Shown here one piece after another: positions 18,226-27,639 of a DNA stretch of 64,000 nucleotides (its first letter is position 1; each line of letters starts with the position of its first letter). The notes under the pieces are model-generated. The model was not told where the DNA came from, searched no databases, and was given only the letters and a program-made list of their open reading frames with translations. Both the position numbers and the translations under genes were made by a program. Source of the stretch: Rufibacter glacialis (GTDB lineage Bacteria; Bacteroidota; Bacteroidia; Cytophagales; Hymenobacteraceae); contig NZ_VKKZ01000020.1 of assembly GCF_008271745.1 (NCBI RefSeq), positions 1-64,000 on the forward strand, given 5' to 3'.

Positions 18226-18423
18226 ATGAACAATTTTTCCAAACTTAAGGATCTGGTTCTGTCTCTGGAAGGTGACTTCGAGAAATTCTATGACAAGAAG
18301 AATTCAGCTGCCGGTACTCGTGTAAGAAAAGGCATGCAAGATCTGAAAAACATGGCACAAGACATCCGCAAGGAAGTTCAAGACATGAAGAACAGCGAAG
18401 ACACTGGTGCTTCCAAAAAATAA
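18226..18423 (+). CDS. Histone H1-like small protein (Hc1 family)
   Basis: 65 residues: MNNFSKLKDLVLSLEGDFEKFY, then KKNSAAGTRVRKGMQDLKNMAQ and a lysine-rich end. It matches the short Bacteroidota proteins annotated as histone H1-like, which share the N-terminal half of chlamydial Hc1. It is probably an abundant helical protein binding DNA without sequence preference. The region upstream is very T-rich. A strong terminator follows directly, so it is a single-gene transcript. The DNA-binding role is family knowledge; only the charge pattern and length are seen here. Confidence 0.8.
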   Translation: MNNFSKLKDLVLSLEGDFEKFYDKKNSAAGTRVRKGMQDLKNMAQDIRKEVQDMKNSEDTGASKK

Positions 18424-18446
18424 GTTGCTCTTAGAAAAGATATTAT

Positions 18447-18480
18447 AAAAAAAGGTGGGTCTTAAAACCCACCTTTTTTT
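18447..18480 (+). terminator. Terminator after the histone-like gene
   Basis: AAGGTGGGT / ACCCACCTT flanked by A and T runs, giving a 14-bp stem with a 6-nt loop and a T7 tail. Confidence 0.92.
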
Positions 18481-18494
18481 ATGCCTCATGATAT

Positions 18495-18551
18495 TAGAAA
18501 AGCTCCTGTTTCAGGCCTATTTCCTAAGAAATAGACTTAAAACAGGAGCCA
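18495..18551 (-). terminator. Two-part terminator hairpin after tyrS
   Basis: Outer stem GCTCCTGTTT/AAACAGGAGC and inner stem CTATTTC/GAAATAG with loop CTAA. Read leftward it ends in GCTTTTCT, downstream of the tyrS stop. Confidence 0.8.
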
Positions 18552-18582
18552 GTTGTTTTTGGATGATTTGGATAATTTCCTC

Positions 18583-19887
18583 TTATACCGCCTTCACCAG
18601 GTAGTAGTTCTTCTTGCCCTTCTGCACCACCAGGTATTTGCCCTGCAGGAAATCCTGGGACAAGGCCTCATCTGGTTTGCCTACCTTCTGGCGGTTAATG
18701 CTCACCCCGCCGTTCTGTATCATTTTCTTCGCCTCGCCTTTGGAATCAAAGATCTGGTTCTGGGTAAGGTCAGAAAGGAAATCAACCGCTGGCGTGCCGT
18801 CTGATATGTTTTCTTTAGCCACTTCAATCTGAGGAACGCCTTCAAACACGGCTAACAAGGTTTCTTCCGGTAGGTTGCGTAAGGTTTCCAGGTCACCTTT
18901 GCCGAACAAGATTTGGGAAGCCTCTACAGCACTCTCGTACTCCTCGGCAGAGTGCACCGTGGTGGTGACTTCTTTGGCCAAGGCCTTCTGCAGGATGCGC
19001 AGGTGCGGCGCCTGCTGGTGCTCGGCTACCAAAGCTTCAATCTCCGGTTGAGTCAAGAGGGTAAACCGCTTCACCAACTTCTCGGCTTCTTCATCGGCTA
19101 CGTTCAGCCAGAACTGGTAAAACTTGTAAGGCGATGTCATGGTAGGGTCCAACCAAACGTTGCCGCTCTCTGATTTCCCGAACTTGCTGCCGTCAGCCTT
19201 GGTCACCAAGGGGGTAGTGAGGGCGAACGCTTTGCCGCCTTCCATACGCCGAATCAGCTCAGTGCCCGAGGTGATGTTGCCCCACTGGTCAGAGCCGCCC
19301 ATCTGCAGCCGCACGTTCTTGTGCTTGTACAGGTGGTAGTAGTCATAGCCTTGCAGCAACTGGTACGAGAACTCGGTGAAGGAGAGGCCTTCGGCACCGT
19401 TTTCGCCTTCTTGGGCGGTAATGCGTTTCTGCACCGACTCCTTTTTCATCATGTAGTTCACCGTGAGGTGCTTGCCTACGTTACGCAGGAAATCCAGGAA
19501 AGAGAACTCCTTGAACCAGTCATAGTTGTTCACGATCTCGGCGGCATTCTGCACCCCCTCAAACTGCAGGAATTTCTCCAGCTGTTTCCTGATCCCATCC
19601 TGGTTAGCCCGCAAAACATCCTCAGAAAGGAGATTACGCTCCGCGTTTTTCCCTGATGGATCACCAATCATACCCGTGGCGCCGCCTACCAAGGCAATGG
19701 GCTTATGGCCCGCCCGTTGCAGGTGCACTAGTAGCATAATGGTGGCCAGGTTGCCGATATGGAGCGAAGAGGCGGTAGGGTCAAAGCCTATGTAGCCGGT
19801 GGTCATGCCTGCGTTCAGTTGTTCTTCCGTGCCTGGCATGGTGTCCTGCAACATGCCGCGCCAACGCAGTTCTTCAATTAAATTCAT
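18583..19887 (-). CDS. tyrS: Tyrosine--tRNA ligase
   Basis: 434 residues, class I aminoacyl-tRNA synthetase charging tRNA-Tyr. The HIGH-type motif is [10 protein letters not shown] (about 41-50). The KMSKS-type motif is [11 protein letters not shown] (about 235). The tyrosine-binding region [13 protein letters not shown] and the [11 protein letters not shown] motif are present, and a C-terminal S4-like RNA-binding domain (about 365-430, [10 protein letters not shown]) completes the TyrRS architecture. The gene is transcribed alone, divergent from holA across a 549-nt spacer. Confidence 0.97.
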   Translation of the reverse strand: MNLIEELRWRGMLQDTMPGTEEQLNAGMTTGYIGFDPTASSLHIGNLATIMLLVHLQRAGHKPIALVGGATGMIGDPSGKNAERNLLSEDVLRANQDGIRKQLEKFLQFEGVQNAAEIVNNYDWFKEFSFLDFLRNVGKHLTVNYMMKKESVQKRITAQEGENGAEGLSFTEFSYQLLQGYDYYHLYKHKNVRLQMGGSDQWGNITSGTELIRRMEGGKAFALTTPLVTKADGSKFGKSESGNVWLDPTMTSPYKFYQFWLNVADEEAEKLVKRFTLLTQPEIEALVAEHQQAPHLRILQKALAKEVTTTVHSAEEYESAVEASQILFGKGDLETLRNLPEETLLAVFEGVPQIEVAKENISDGTPAVDFLSDLTQNQIFDSKGEAKKMIQNGGVSINRQKVGKPDEALSQDFLQGKYLVVQKGKKNYYLVKAV

Positions 19888-19910
19888 GTAGCTTCGGTTT
19901 TTACAAGCGC

Positions 19911-19918
19911 CAAAGTTA
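19911..19918 (-). promoter_or_regulatory. Probable -7 element of tyrS
   Basis: Read leftward, TTAGGTAACTTTGG contains TAACTTTG, with a predicted start about 17 nt before the ATG. The -33 region is occupied by an AACTA-type repeat rather than TTTG. Confidence 0.5.
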
Positions 19919-20391
19919 CCTAAAATTAGTTGTTAGTTGATAGTTGTTGGTTTTTAGTGGAAGGCTGATAGTGCAGCTAATTCAAAATTTAGGAAGAAAG
20001 CAATGGGCTCCTTAACAGTACCTAGCCTTAGGAAATCCTGTAAGTAATTTCAGGATGCTAGAGTTAAGAAATAGGCTTCATTAGAGTCATTAGAGCCGCT
20101 ACCATTTTATCTGCTTGATTCCCTAAGCGCCCTGCTTTAATGACCTCGTAGTGTGCACAGCTCCTACGAGTGTCTATGCCAATGCCGTGTCAACCCCGTT
20201 TTCAATAAAACAGCCCGTTATTGCCTGGGCAATGTTTTTACCAATGGGGTTGGAGGCGGAAGAAGCATCTCCCTCTGAAAAAAGGAAAGGTTGTGGAGTT
20301 TTGAAGCTGGTTTCAGAAAATCACCACCAAAACATATTCTGGAACCTATAAGGAAGCTCCTAATCACGAAGAACTAAAAACTAAAATTAGG
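19919..20391. other. Spacer between divergent tyrS and holA
   Basis: No credible gene. Next to the tyrS promoter is a low-complexity repeat (TTAGTTGTTAGTTGATAG and on, 19926-19957). Next to the holA promoter is AACTAAAAACTAAAATTAG in the opposite orientation. Confidence 0.5.
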
Positions 20392-20399
20392 TACCTTTG
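20392..20399 (+). promoter_or_regulatory. Probable -7 element of holA
   Basis: TACCTTTG within TTAGGTACCTTTGG matches TAnnTTTG about 38 nt before the holA ATG. No TTTG lies at -33. Confidence 0.5.
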
Positions 20400-20436
20400 G
20401 GAGCGAATCGTTTAACCTTCCCATCCTTTACTGCCC

Positions 20437-21489
20437 ATGGCCCTGACCGCAGATGACATCCTGAAGCAACTCAAGAACCGTGAATTTGCCCCTGTCTATT
20501 TTTTGCAGGGTGAGGAACCGTTCTACATTGACATGCTCTCTGACTACATTGAGCAGCATGCCTTGAATGACATGGAGAAAGGCTTCAACCAGGTGGTCAT
20601 GTACGGCAAAGACACCGACATCTCTACCGTGCTGCTGCAAGCCAAGCGGTTCCCTATGATGTCTGATCGGCAGGTGGTGATTGTGAAGGAAGCGCAGAAC
20701 CTGGCCAACCTGGAGGCGGACCCGGAGAAGGACCCAGCCGCCAAACAACTGGATGCCTACCTCAACAACCCTCTGCCTTCCACCATTCTGGTGTTCTGCC
20801 ACAAGCACAAGTCCGTAGATGGGCGAAAACGGTTGGGTAAGTTGCTAGCCAAGAAGGCGGTGCTGCTCACCACCAAGAAGCTCTATGAGAACCAGGTACC
20901 CGGCTGGCTTACCCAGTACATCAAAAACAAGAACCTGCTGGCTAACCCGCAGGCGGTGATGATGCTGGCCGAGTTCATCGGCTCTGACCTTTCCCGTTTA
21001 GCCAATGAAATTGAGAAACTGGCCATTAACCTGAAACCAGGGCAGACCATTGATGAGCGGCTGGTGCAGGAGAACATTGGCATGAGCAAGGAGTACAATA
21101 TTTTCGAACTCCAGAATGCCATCACCCGGCTAGATGTACTCAAAGCCAACCGCATCCTGAATTATTTCGAGTCCAACCCCAAAGACAACCCGCTGATCCC
21201 TAACCTGGTGCTGCTGTTTTCCTTTTTCTCCAAACTGATGACCCTGCACCTGCTGCCCCAGATCACGGAGCAGACGGTAGCCAAGGAATTAGGCAACCGA
21301 GGCTTTCTTGCCAAGGAGTACCTGCAGGCCCTGAGGGCGTACCCATACCGCCGCGTGCTGCAGATCATCGGGTTTATTCACCAGGCAGACTTGCAGAGTA
21401 AGGGCATAGAAGGCGGTTCCCTGTCAGATGCCGCTATTTTAAAAGAATTGGTCTTCAAGATCATGCATCCGGTACCGGTGCACGCGTAG
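20437..21489 (+). CDS. holA: DNA polymerase III delta subunit
   Basis: 350 residues. Delta opens the beta clamp within the clamp loader. The N-terminal RecA/AAA-like domain shows PVYFLQGEEPFYIDMLSDYIE (16-36) and MMSDRQVVIVKEAQNL, the family's characteristic 'rFPmm..rqvVivkEaq' stretch. The middle contains FIGSDLSRLANEIEKL, a conserved segment of the lid domain, and the C-terminal helical collar ends near residue 345. Delta lacks a working P-loop, as expected. The next ATG-started gene begins 221 nt downstream, so coupling with it is unclear. Confidence 0.93.
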   Translation: MALTADDILKQLKNREFAPVYFLQGEEPFYIDMLSDYIEQHALNDMEKGFNQVVMYGKDTDISTVLLQAKRFPMMSDRQVVIVKEAQNLANLEADPEKDPAAKQLDAYLNNPLPSTILVFCHKHKSVDGRKRLGKLLAKKAVLLTTKKLYENQVPGWLTQYIKNKNLLANPQAVMMLAEFIGSDLSRLANEIEKLAINLKPGQTIDERLVQENIGMSKEYNIFELQNAITRLDVLKANRILNYFESNPKDNPLIPNLVLLFSFFSKLMTLHLLPQITEQTVAKELGNRGFLAKEYLQALRAYPYRRVLQIIGFIHQADLQSKGIEGGSLSDAAILKELVFKIMHPVPVHA

Positions 21490-21710
21490 CATTTTGTTTG
21501 ATCTGCCTTTTTTCCAAACCAGGCCCTAAACAGAATTTTAGTGGCGGCCCAGATGCTAAAGGTTCTAAAGAAGCGTTGCAACGTAGGAGCAGCCTGGTAA
21601 AATTAAGCTGTCGCTTACCCACTTTTTTTCTAATTTTGAAGGACAGGCCCGGCACAGTGGCAGAGCAAAACTGCTTTGGGCGCTGCCGAAGGCCTAAAGC
21701 CTATTTACCT

Positions 21711-24700
21711 ATGAAACTACCTCACAAGTTAGCCTTGGCTACCGCCTTGCTGGGAGGGGCTCAGGTTGCGCACGCGCAGCAAACCCTGACCTTCCGTTCT
21801 GAAGAGCGCTTCTTCCAGGAAGGGTTAGAGCTGTTTGACCGCGAAAAGTTTGGGGCTGCCCAACAAGCCTTTGGAGAGTACATCCGGCTCATCAATGACC
21901 CGCAGAAAACCGCTGATGCGCAGTATTATTACGCCATCAGTGGCTTGCACCTCTTTCACCCAGACGCGGAACAGCTGGTCTTGCAGTTTGCGGCCCGGTA
22001 CCCGGCGCACCCCAAGGCAGCCACGGCCTTCTTTGAGTTAGGCACGTCTTTCTTTGACAACAAGAATTATGACAAAGCCATTCAGTACCTGGAGAAAGCA
22101 CCGGCCGACCGCTTAGATGAGGCCCAGCTGCGAGAATCGGAATTCAAGCTGGGATATTCCTATTTCTCTAAAAAGAATTTCAAGAAAGCCAAGGTGTTGT
22201 TTGACCGCAACAAGAAAGGCAAGCACGACTATACCTACGCTTCCAGCTACTACGCCGGCTACCTGGCCTACCGGGAGGGCGACTATATCGGCGCCAAGCT
22301 GGACCTGAAAGTAGCCGAGCAGGACGAGAATTATAAGACGGTGGTGCCCTACATGCTCACCGAGGTCTTGTACAAGGAGAAGAACTTCCCGGAGGTCATC
22401 AGCTACGGAGAGAAATCTCTGAAAATGACGCCGCCGGTGCAGAACCCAGAGGAGATCCAGCTGCTGGTAGGGGATGCCTATTTCCAGAGCAGCGACTTCA
22501 AATCCGCTTCGCAGTACTTCAAGGGGTATGCCCAAGGCAAAAAGACCCTGGACAAGACGGTGCAGTACAAAATGGGTATTGCCGACTACAAGAACAACGA
22601 TTTCAAGAGCGCTATCCAGAACCTGAAGGCCGTAGCCTTCCATTCTGATTCCCTGGGTCAGAATGCTTCTTACCACCTGGGGTTGAGCTACCTCAAAGAC
22701 AACAACAAGCAGTTCGCCCTGGGCGCCTTTGACCAGGCCCGCAAGATGAACATTGACAAGAATGTGAAGGAGGGGGCCACCGTGAAATACGCGCAGCTGA
22801 ACTATGAGCTGGGCCGCTTCTCGGAGGTCATCAACTCATTGGCCTCTTTCACCAAAGATTACCCAGACTCCCGCTTCAGCGACGAGGTGGATGATATCCT
22901 GAGCGATGCCTACCTCAACTCCAGCAACTACGTGGAGGCGATCCAGCACATTGAGAAACTGCCCAAACGCAGCCACCGCATCAACGAGACCTACCAACGC
23001 GTTACCTACTACCAAGCCGTAAAACTCTACAATGACCAGCTGTTCCAGCAAGCGGTAGCCATGCTGGATAAGTCTCTCGGCTTCCCGTATGACAAAGAGA
23101 TGGAGGCAGGGAGCCATTTCCTGAAAGGAGAGGCGTATTCCATTGGGCAGCGCTGGCCCCAGGCCATCAACAGCTACGGAGCCGTGTTCCAGACGGTGAA
23201 CTCAGGCCGCACCGAGTTTTACGTGAAGTCCCGCTACGGCATTGGGTACGCGTATTACAACGAGAAGCAGTACGAGAAAGCCCTCACGCACTTCAAGGCC
23301 TACCTGAACGACAACACCATCAAAGCGGGCAACCCCAACTACGCAGATGCCATGGTTCGCTTAGCCGATTGCTATTACGTGACCAAAGATTACGCCTCGG
23401 CACTTTCTTACTATGACCAGGCCCTGGCCGCCCGTACCCCCGATGCAGACTACGTTCTCTTCCAGAAGGGAGTGGTATACAACCTGACGGGCCGCCGGGA
23501 GCAGGGGATCCAAAGTTTGCAGACCTTGCTGAAGACCTACCCAAAATCCAGGTACGCCGATGATGCTGTGTACCAGAAAGGCGTCATTGACTTTGAGAAC
23601 TCCAACTATGCCCCGGCCATTGCCTCTTTCACTACGCTGATTGACAATTACGGCAGCAGCACCCTGGTACCAAATGCCTTGCAGAAACGTGGGGTTTCTT
23701 ATATGAACCTCAAGCGGCAGAATGAGGGAATCGCGGACTTCAAACGGGTGATTGACCAGTACCCAACCCATGAAGTGGCCAACAATGCCCTCTATTCTCT
23801 ACAGGAAGCCTTGGGTGCCGCCAACCAGACCGAGCAGCTGGATACCTACCTCACCAAATTCAAGACCGCTAACCCAGAAAGCGATGCTTTAGAAAGTGTT
23901 GAATTTGAATCGGCTAAGTCGCTTTATTTCAATGAGAAATACCAGCAAGCCATTCCAAAGTTTGAAGCCTTCTTGAAAAGCTACCCGGCCAGCGCCTCCG
24001 TGGCTAATGCCCGGTACTTCCTGGGAGATTCCTACTTGCGCAGCGGCGACAAAGCCAATGCCTTGCGCAGCCTTAAGGAAGTAGCCATTGAAGGAAAGTC
24101 AGAATACCTGAGCAAAGCGGTGCAGCGCGTAGCCGACATGGAGTTTGAGAACGGCAACTACACAGAGGCCGCCAACTTCTATTCGCGTCTACGTGATTTG
24201 GCGGTGAACAAGAAGGAGCAGGCCAATGCCTTGCTGGGGCTTATGAAGAGTTTCTACTTCACCAATGACTTCAACAACACCATTCTTATTGCCGATGAAT
24301 TGATTGCCCGCGGCAACTCTACCCTGAATGCCTACAACTCTGCCTTGTTGTTCAGAGGCAAAGCCAGCTACGCCTTAGGAAGGCAAGAGCAGGCCCAGAA
24401 GGAGTTCAAGACGGCTTACACCTCGGCTACTGATGTCAATGGGGCAGAGGCCCATTACCTCATGTCTGAGATCCTCTTCAAGCAGCAGAAATACAAAGAA
24501 GCGTTAGACCATGCCCTGGAGTTCAGCAAGTCCTTTGCGGATTATGAGCTATGGTTAGGCAAAACCTTTTTGCTGATCTCAGATATCTATGTGGCCCAGA
24601 ACGAGGCTTTCCAGGCGAAGGCGACTTTGAATTCCATCATTGAGAACACCAGCCTGGAAGAAATCAAAACCGAAGCAAGAGCCAAGTTGGCAGAACTGGA

Positions 24701-24740
24701 GAACACCGTTGCTCCCGTTACTACCACTCCTAAAAAATAG
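21711..24740 (+). CDS. Large periplasmic/secreted tetratricopeptide-repeat protein
   Basis: 1009 residues from the ATG at 21711 (MKLPHKLALATALLGGAQVAHAQ, a signal peptide); the frame is open to 21498, but the upstream part is not protein-like. The mature protein is almost entirely TPR and Sel1/BamD/YbgF-like helical repeats, for example FFDNKNYDKAIQYLEKAPA, YYNEKQYEKALTHFKAYL and YQQAIPKFEAFLKSYPAS, covering roughly residues 30-1000. Such superhelices act as protein-binding scaffolds. It starts an eight-gene run with 4-nt spacing to the outer-membrane barrel, suggesting that the two form a complex. No catalytic motif. A TAATTTTG at 21631-21638 could be its -7 element. Confidence 0.88.
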   Translation: MKLPHKLALATALLGGAQVAHAQQTLTFRSEERFFQEGLELFDREKFGAAQQAFGEYIRLINDPQKTADAQYYYAISGLHLFHPDAEQLVLQFAARYPAHPKAATAFFELGTSFFDNKNYDKAIQYLEKAPADRLDEAQLRESEFKLGYSYFSKKNFKKAKVLFDRNKKGKHDYTYASSYYAGYLAYREGDYIGAKLDLKVAEQDENYKTVVPYMLTEVLYKEKNFPEVISYGEKSLKMTPPVQNPEEIQLLVGDAYFQSSDFKSASQYFKGYAQGKKTLDKTVQYKMGIADYKNNDFKSAIQNLKAVAFHSDSLGQNASYHLGLSYLKDNNKQFALGAFDQARKMNIDKNVKEGATVKYAQLNYELGRFSEVINSLASFTKDYPDSRFSDEVDDILSDAYLNSSNYVEAIQHIEKLPKRSHRINETYQRVTYYQAVKLYNDQLFQQAVAMLDKSLGFPYDKEMEAGSHFLKGEAYSIGQRWPQAINSYGAVFQTVNSGRTEFYVKSRYGIGYAYYNEKQYEKALTHFKAYLNDNTIKAGNPNYADAMVRLADCYYVTKDYASALSYYDQALAARTPDADYVLFQKGVVYNLTGRREQGIQSLQTLLKTYPKSRYADDAVYQKGVIDFENSNYAPAIASFTTLIDNYGSSTLVPNALQKRGVSYMNLKRQNEGIADFKRVIDQYPTHEVANNALYSLQEALGAANQTEQLDTYLTKFKTANPESDALESVEFESAKSLYFNEKYQQAIPKFEAFLKSYPASASVANARYFLGDSYLRSGDKANALRSLKEVAIEGKSEYLSKAVQRVADMEFENGNYTEAANFYSRLRDLAVNKKEQANALLGLMKSFYFTNDFNNTILIADELIARGNSTLNAYNSALLFRGKASYALGRQEQAQKEFKTAYTSATDVNGAEAHYLMSEILFKQQKYKEALDHALEFSKSFADYELWLGKTFLLISDIYVAQNEAFQAKATLNSIIENTSLEEIKTEARAKLAELENTVAPVTTTPKK

Positions 24741-24744
24741 CACC

Positions 24745-26415
24745 ATGAGAGATACTAGAAAATGGGCGGGCATTTCCGCCTTGTTTTTACTGGGCTTACT
24801 TCCAGCAGCCCACGCCCAGACGGGCTGGGGCGAAGGCAACAAGTTGGAGAGTACAGAGATTGTAGTAGAGAAAAACCGCGTGCTGGAATTACCGGAAGCC
24901 AACCGAAATTTTCAGAAGTTCCTGATCCAGCCCCCCAAGCTGGGCGACCGGAAGGTAACCTACCGCTTCAATGAGTACCGTTTGCCGGAACATTACATCA
25001 ACCTGCCCATGAAGGTGTTGACCATTGAGCAGGAAGCCCTGTCAAAACTGTATGGCAACTATGTGAAAGGAGCCATTGGGAACTACGGTACGGTGTATGC
25101 CAAAGGATACTTCCATAACAAACGCAGCGACGAATCCTCTTTTGGGGCGCAGGTAGGGCACGTGTCTTCGGCCCACGGGCCGATTGAGAACTCAGGATCA
25201 GCCAGCTCCTACGTGAAGGCGAACGGAGACCTTTACTTTGGTCCGCTTACGGTGGGCGGGAAACTGGGCTACGAACGCGACCAGAACTATTTCTACGGCC
25301 GGAAGAATGTAGCTGAAGTAGAAAAAGGCACTATTAAACAGGTATATAACCGCTTTGGGGTGGAGGGGCACTTGAACAACCTCACAGATGTCAAAAATCC
25401 TTTCCAGTACGAGGGAAGGGTGGGCCTGAACTACACCAATGACAACTACAACGCCAAAGAAACCCACCTGTACGGAAGGTTAGAATCTAACTATGCCCTG
25501 AGTGACGTGTCTAAAGTAGTGGTAGACCTGGATCTGGCTTACACCAACCTGAAAGATTCGTTGTCCACCGGAAGGGGACTGTTCAAAATACGGCCCGCCT
25601 ACGCCTTGCAAATGGACAAACTGGGATTGGTATTGGGGGCCACCATTGCTTATACCGGTGACACCATCAATGATGCCCGCAAGTTCAACATCTATCCAGC
25701 GCTGGAAGCCAATTACCAGGTCATCCAGGATAAGCTGACGGTCTTTGTGGGCGCCGGCGGCGATTTACAGCGGACTACCTTGTATTCTTTGAGCAAAGAG
25801 AACCCCTTCCTGAACCAGAACCTGCAGATCGCTGACGTGAACAAAGGGCTGGAGGTGTACGGGGGCTTCAACGGCAGCATCAGCAAAACGGTGCAGTTCA
25901 CCGCCCGGGTGGCGCTGCAGAACTACCGCAACCTGTACTTCTTTAATAACACCGCCTCAGATTCTTCCCGGTTTGACCTCGTGTATGACAACGGGGTGAC
26001 CAAGGTGTTCCAGTTCTTCGGGCAGCTGACCTTCAACCAGTCGGAGGAATTACGGCTGGGGCTCAAGGCAGAAAACAATAACTATACAACTACCACACTG
26101 CGTGCGCCTTACCACCGGCCAGACATGAAAGTGACGGCCTTCGGGACATATAATCTTTCTGACAAGATTCTCTTCAACACTGAACTTTACTATATTAGCA
26201 GTTCGTTCGGGGAAATAACCCGTACAAATGGTTCTACCTGGTTACAAGAGACAGACACCATCGTGGACCTGAACCTGAAAGCAGATTACCTGTTTTCGCC
26301 AAGGTTTTCAGCGTTCCTGATGGGTAATAATCTCTTGGGGAGCAAGTACCAAAGGTTTGTGAATTACCCTTCGCAAGGAATTTCCTTCTTAGGCGGGGTT
26401 ACCTATTCGTTCTAA
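24745..26415 (+). CDS. Outer-membrane beta-barrel protein (TonB-receptor-like, no plug)
   Basis: 556 residues from the ATG at 24745, with signal peptide WAGISALFLLGLLPAAHAQ. After about 100 residues the protein alternates amphipathic strands (YVKGAIGNYGTVYAKGYFH, LTVGGKLGYERD, YEGRVGLNYTND and so on) to the end, finishing in ISFLGGVTYSF, a typical C-terminal barrel strand with terminal Phe. The size and strand pattern suit a barrel of TonB-receptor type, but I see no plug domain with the usual PGV/GG(D/N) motifs. It lies between the TPR protein and the SPOR/ExbBD/TonB genes, so it may be the outer-membrane partner of that energised system. Confidence 0.8.
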   Translation: MRDTRKWAGISALFLLGLLPAAHAQTGWGEGNKLESTEIVVEKNRVLELPEANRNFQKFLIQPPKLGDRKVTYRFNEYRLPEHYINLPMKVLTIEQEALSKLYGNYVKGAIGNYGTVYAKGYFHNKRSDESSFGAQVGHVSSAHGPIENSGSASSYVKANGDLYFGPLTVGGKLGYERDQNYFYGRKNVAEVEKGTIKQVYNRFGVEGHLNNLTDVKNPFQYEGRVGLNYTNDNYNAKETHLYGRLESNYALSDVSKVVVDLDLAYTNLKDSLSTGRGLFKIRPAYALQMDKLGLVLGATIAYTGDTINDARKFNIYPALEANYQVIQDKLTVFVGAGGDLQRTTLYSLSKENPFLNQNLQIADVNKGLEVYGGFNGSISKTVQFTARVALQNYRNLYFFNNTASDSSRFDLVYDNGVTKVFQFFGQLTFNQSEELRLGLKAENNNYTTTTLRAPYHRPDMKVTAFGTYNLSDKILFNTELYYISSSFGEITRTNGSTWLQETDTIVDLNLKADYLFSPRFSAFLMGNNLLGSKYQRFVNYPSQGISFLGGVTYSF

Positions 26416-26420
26416 GCATC

Positions 26421-27638
26421 ATGGTTCAAAGCCACATTAAATCACTGCTATACGCATATGACTGCGTGATCATCCCCAATTTTGGAGGGCTGATCACGCA
26501 TTATGCGCCGGCCAAAATCCATCCGGTAAAACATATGTTTTCTCCGCCCTCTAAGCGGGTGGCCTTCAATGAGCAACTGAAGGCAAATGATGGGCTTCTG
26601 ATTTCTTCCCTGGCCCAAAAGAACCAGTGGCCCATGACGCAGGCACAGATGGCGGTGGCCGAATTTGTGTTAGATCTGAAAGAACAGCTCAGAACCCAGC
26701 ACCGTTTTGAATTGGAGGATGTGGGCGTGTTCCGATATAACGCGGAGCGCAAGCTGGTGTTTGAGACCATTGAAAGCGACAATTTCCTGGAGCAGGCGTT
26801 TGGCTTGCCTGAGTTGGTAGCTAAGCCTATCTCGGGCAAAGACACCCTTATCCTGAGGGGCAAATACCAAGACCAGATGGCCCAACAAGCCGCGGGAAAG
26901 AAAGGCGCCTCCAAGTGGCGGAAGCTTTACCGCATTGGGGCAAGCCTGGTCATTGGCGGGTTATCCGTTTCTGCGGTGTACCTTCTTTCCTTGCAGAGTG
27001 ATGTAGCATTAAGCTCATTGAACCCCATTTCGTTGCTGTCCAACTCAGAGACAACCTCGGCCCCTGCACCAGAAGGGAATGCTCAAATAGCTGAGGTAGA
27101 TGCTTTTGACCAAGCCCAATTAACGGAACAGTATAAGGAAACCTTGCCGGTTGAGCCTTCCATAGAGGCAGAACTGGCCGCCGAGGACTCCGTTTTAGCC
27201 TCTTTTCCTAAAACCGCGCCTGAAACCGTTTCTAAGGAAGCGGCCACAACCAAGGCGCCTGTTCCCGTTAAAGCCACCCCGGAAAAAGTTAACCCTGTCG
27301 CGCCCAAAGTAGCCGTAGCCGCTCCCGCCAAAACGGAGAAAGCGGTAGAGGTGAAGGAAGAGGAAAAAGCGGCACCTGCTGCCTCTTCTGCAATTAAACG
27401 CAAGACAGGCCGTTTCTACATCATCATGGGGGTATTTGACGCCTCCAACGGGTACGCTACCATGAACCAGAAGCGGTTACTCAAGAAAGGATTTGAAGCC
27501 AAGATCATTACCTCTGTCTATGATTCCAAAAGGCAGCGGGTTTCAGTAGCAGATTATGCCTCTGAGGCCGAGGCCTTTGCAGCTCTTCCGGCGTTGCGTT
27601 CTAAAATAAGCAATGAACTTTGGGTATATAACTATTAA
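26421..27638 (+). CDS. HU-CCDC81 domain / SPOR domain membrane protein
   Basis: 405 residues. The N-terminal part (about 1-140; SHIKSLLYAYDCVIIPNFGG, VAFNEQLKANDGLL, FELEDVGVFR) matches the bacterial HU-CCDC81 domains, an HU-like fold found in Bacteroidota with a C-terminal SPOR domain. A single transmembrane helix follows (about 173-193, LVIGGLSVSAVYLLSL). Next comes a long Ala/Pro/Lys-rich linker, then a SPOR domain (about 330-405, FYIIMGVFDASNGYATMNQK) that should bind denuded peptidoglycan. Predicted topology: HU part cytoplasmic, SPOR part periplasmic. Whether the HU-like fold binds DNA or protein is unknown. It could link the chromosome or cytoskeleton to the division-site cell wall. 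Confidence 0.85.
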   Translation: MVQSHIKSLLYAYDCVIIPNFGGLITHYAPAKIHPVKHMFSPPSKRVAFNEQLKANDGLLISSLAQKNQWPMTQAQMAVAEFVLDLKEQLRTQHRFELEDVGVFRYNAERKLVFETIESDNFLEQAFGLPELVAKPISGKDTLILRGKYQDQMAQQAAGKKGASKWRKLYRIGASLVIGGLSVSAVYLLSLQSDVALSSLNPISLLSNSETTSAPAPEGNAQIAEVDAFDQAQLTEQYKETLPVEPSIEAELAAEDSVLASFPKTAPETVSKEAATTKAPVPVKATPEKVNPVAPKVAVAAPAKTEKAVEVKEEEKAAPAASSAIKRKTGRFYIIMGVFDASNGYATMNQKRLLKKGFEAKIITSVYDSKRQRVSVADYASEAEAFAALPALRSKISNELWVYNY

Positions 27639-27639
27639 C

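Noticed and set aside
20151-20351. 66-codon open frame between tyrS and holA
   Set aside because: No recognisable motif, no start context, and it lies within a repeat-containing promoter spacer.
21498-21710. Upstream extension of the TPR protein
   Set aside because: It would put 71 non-conserved residues before a perfectly good signal peptide starting at 21711.
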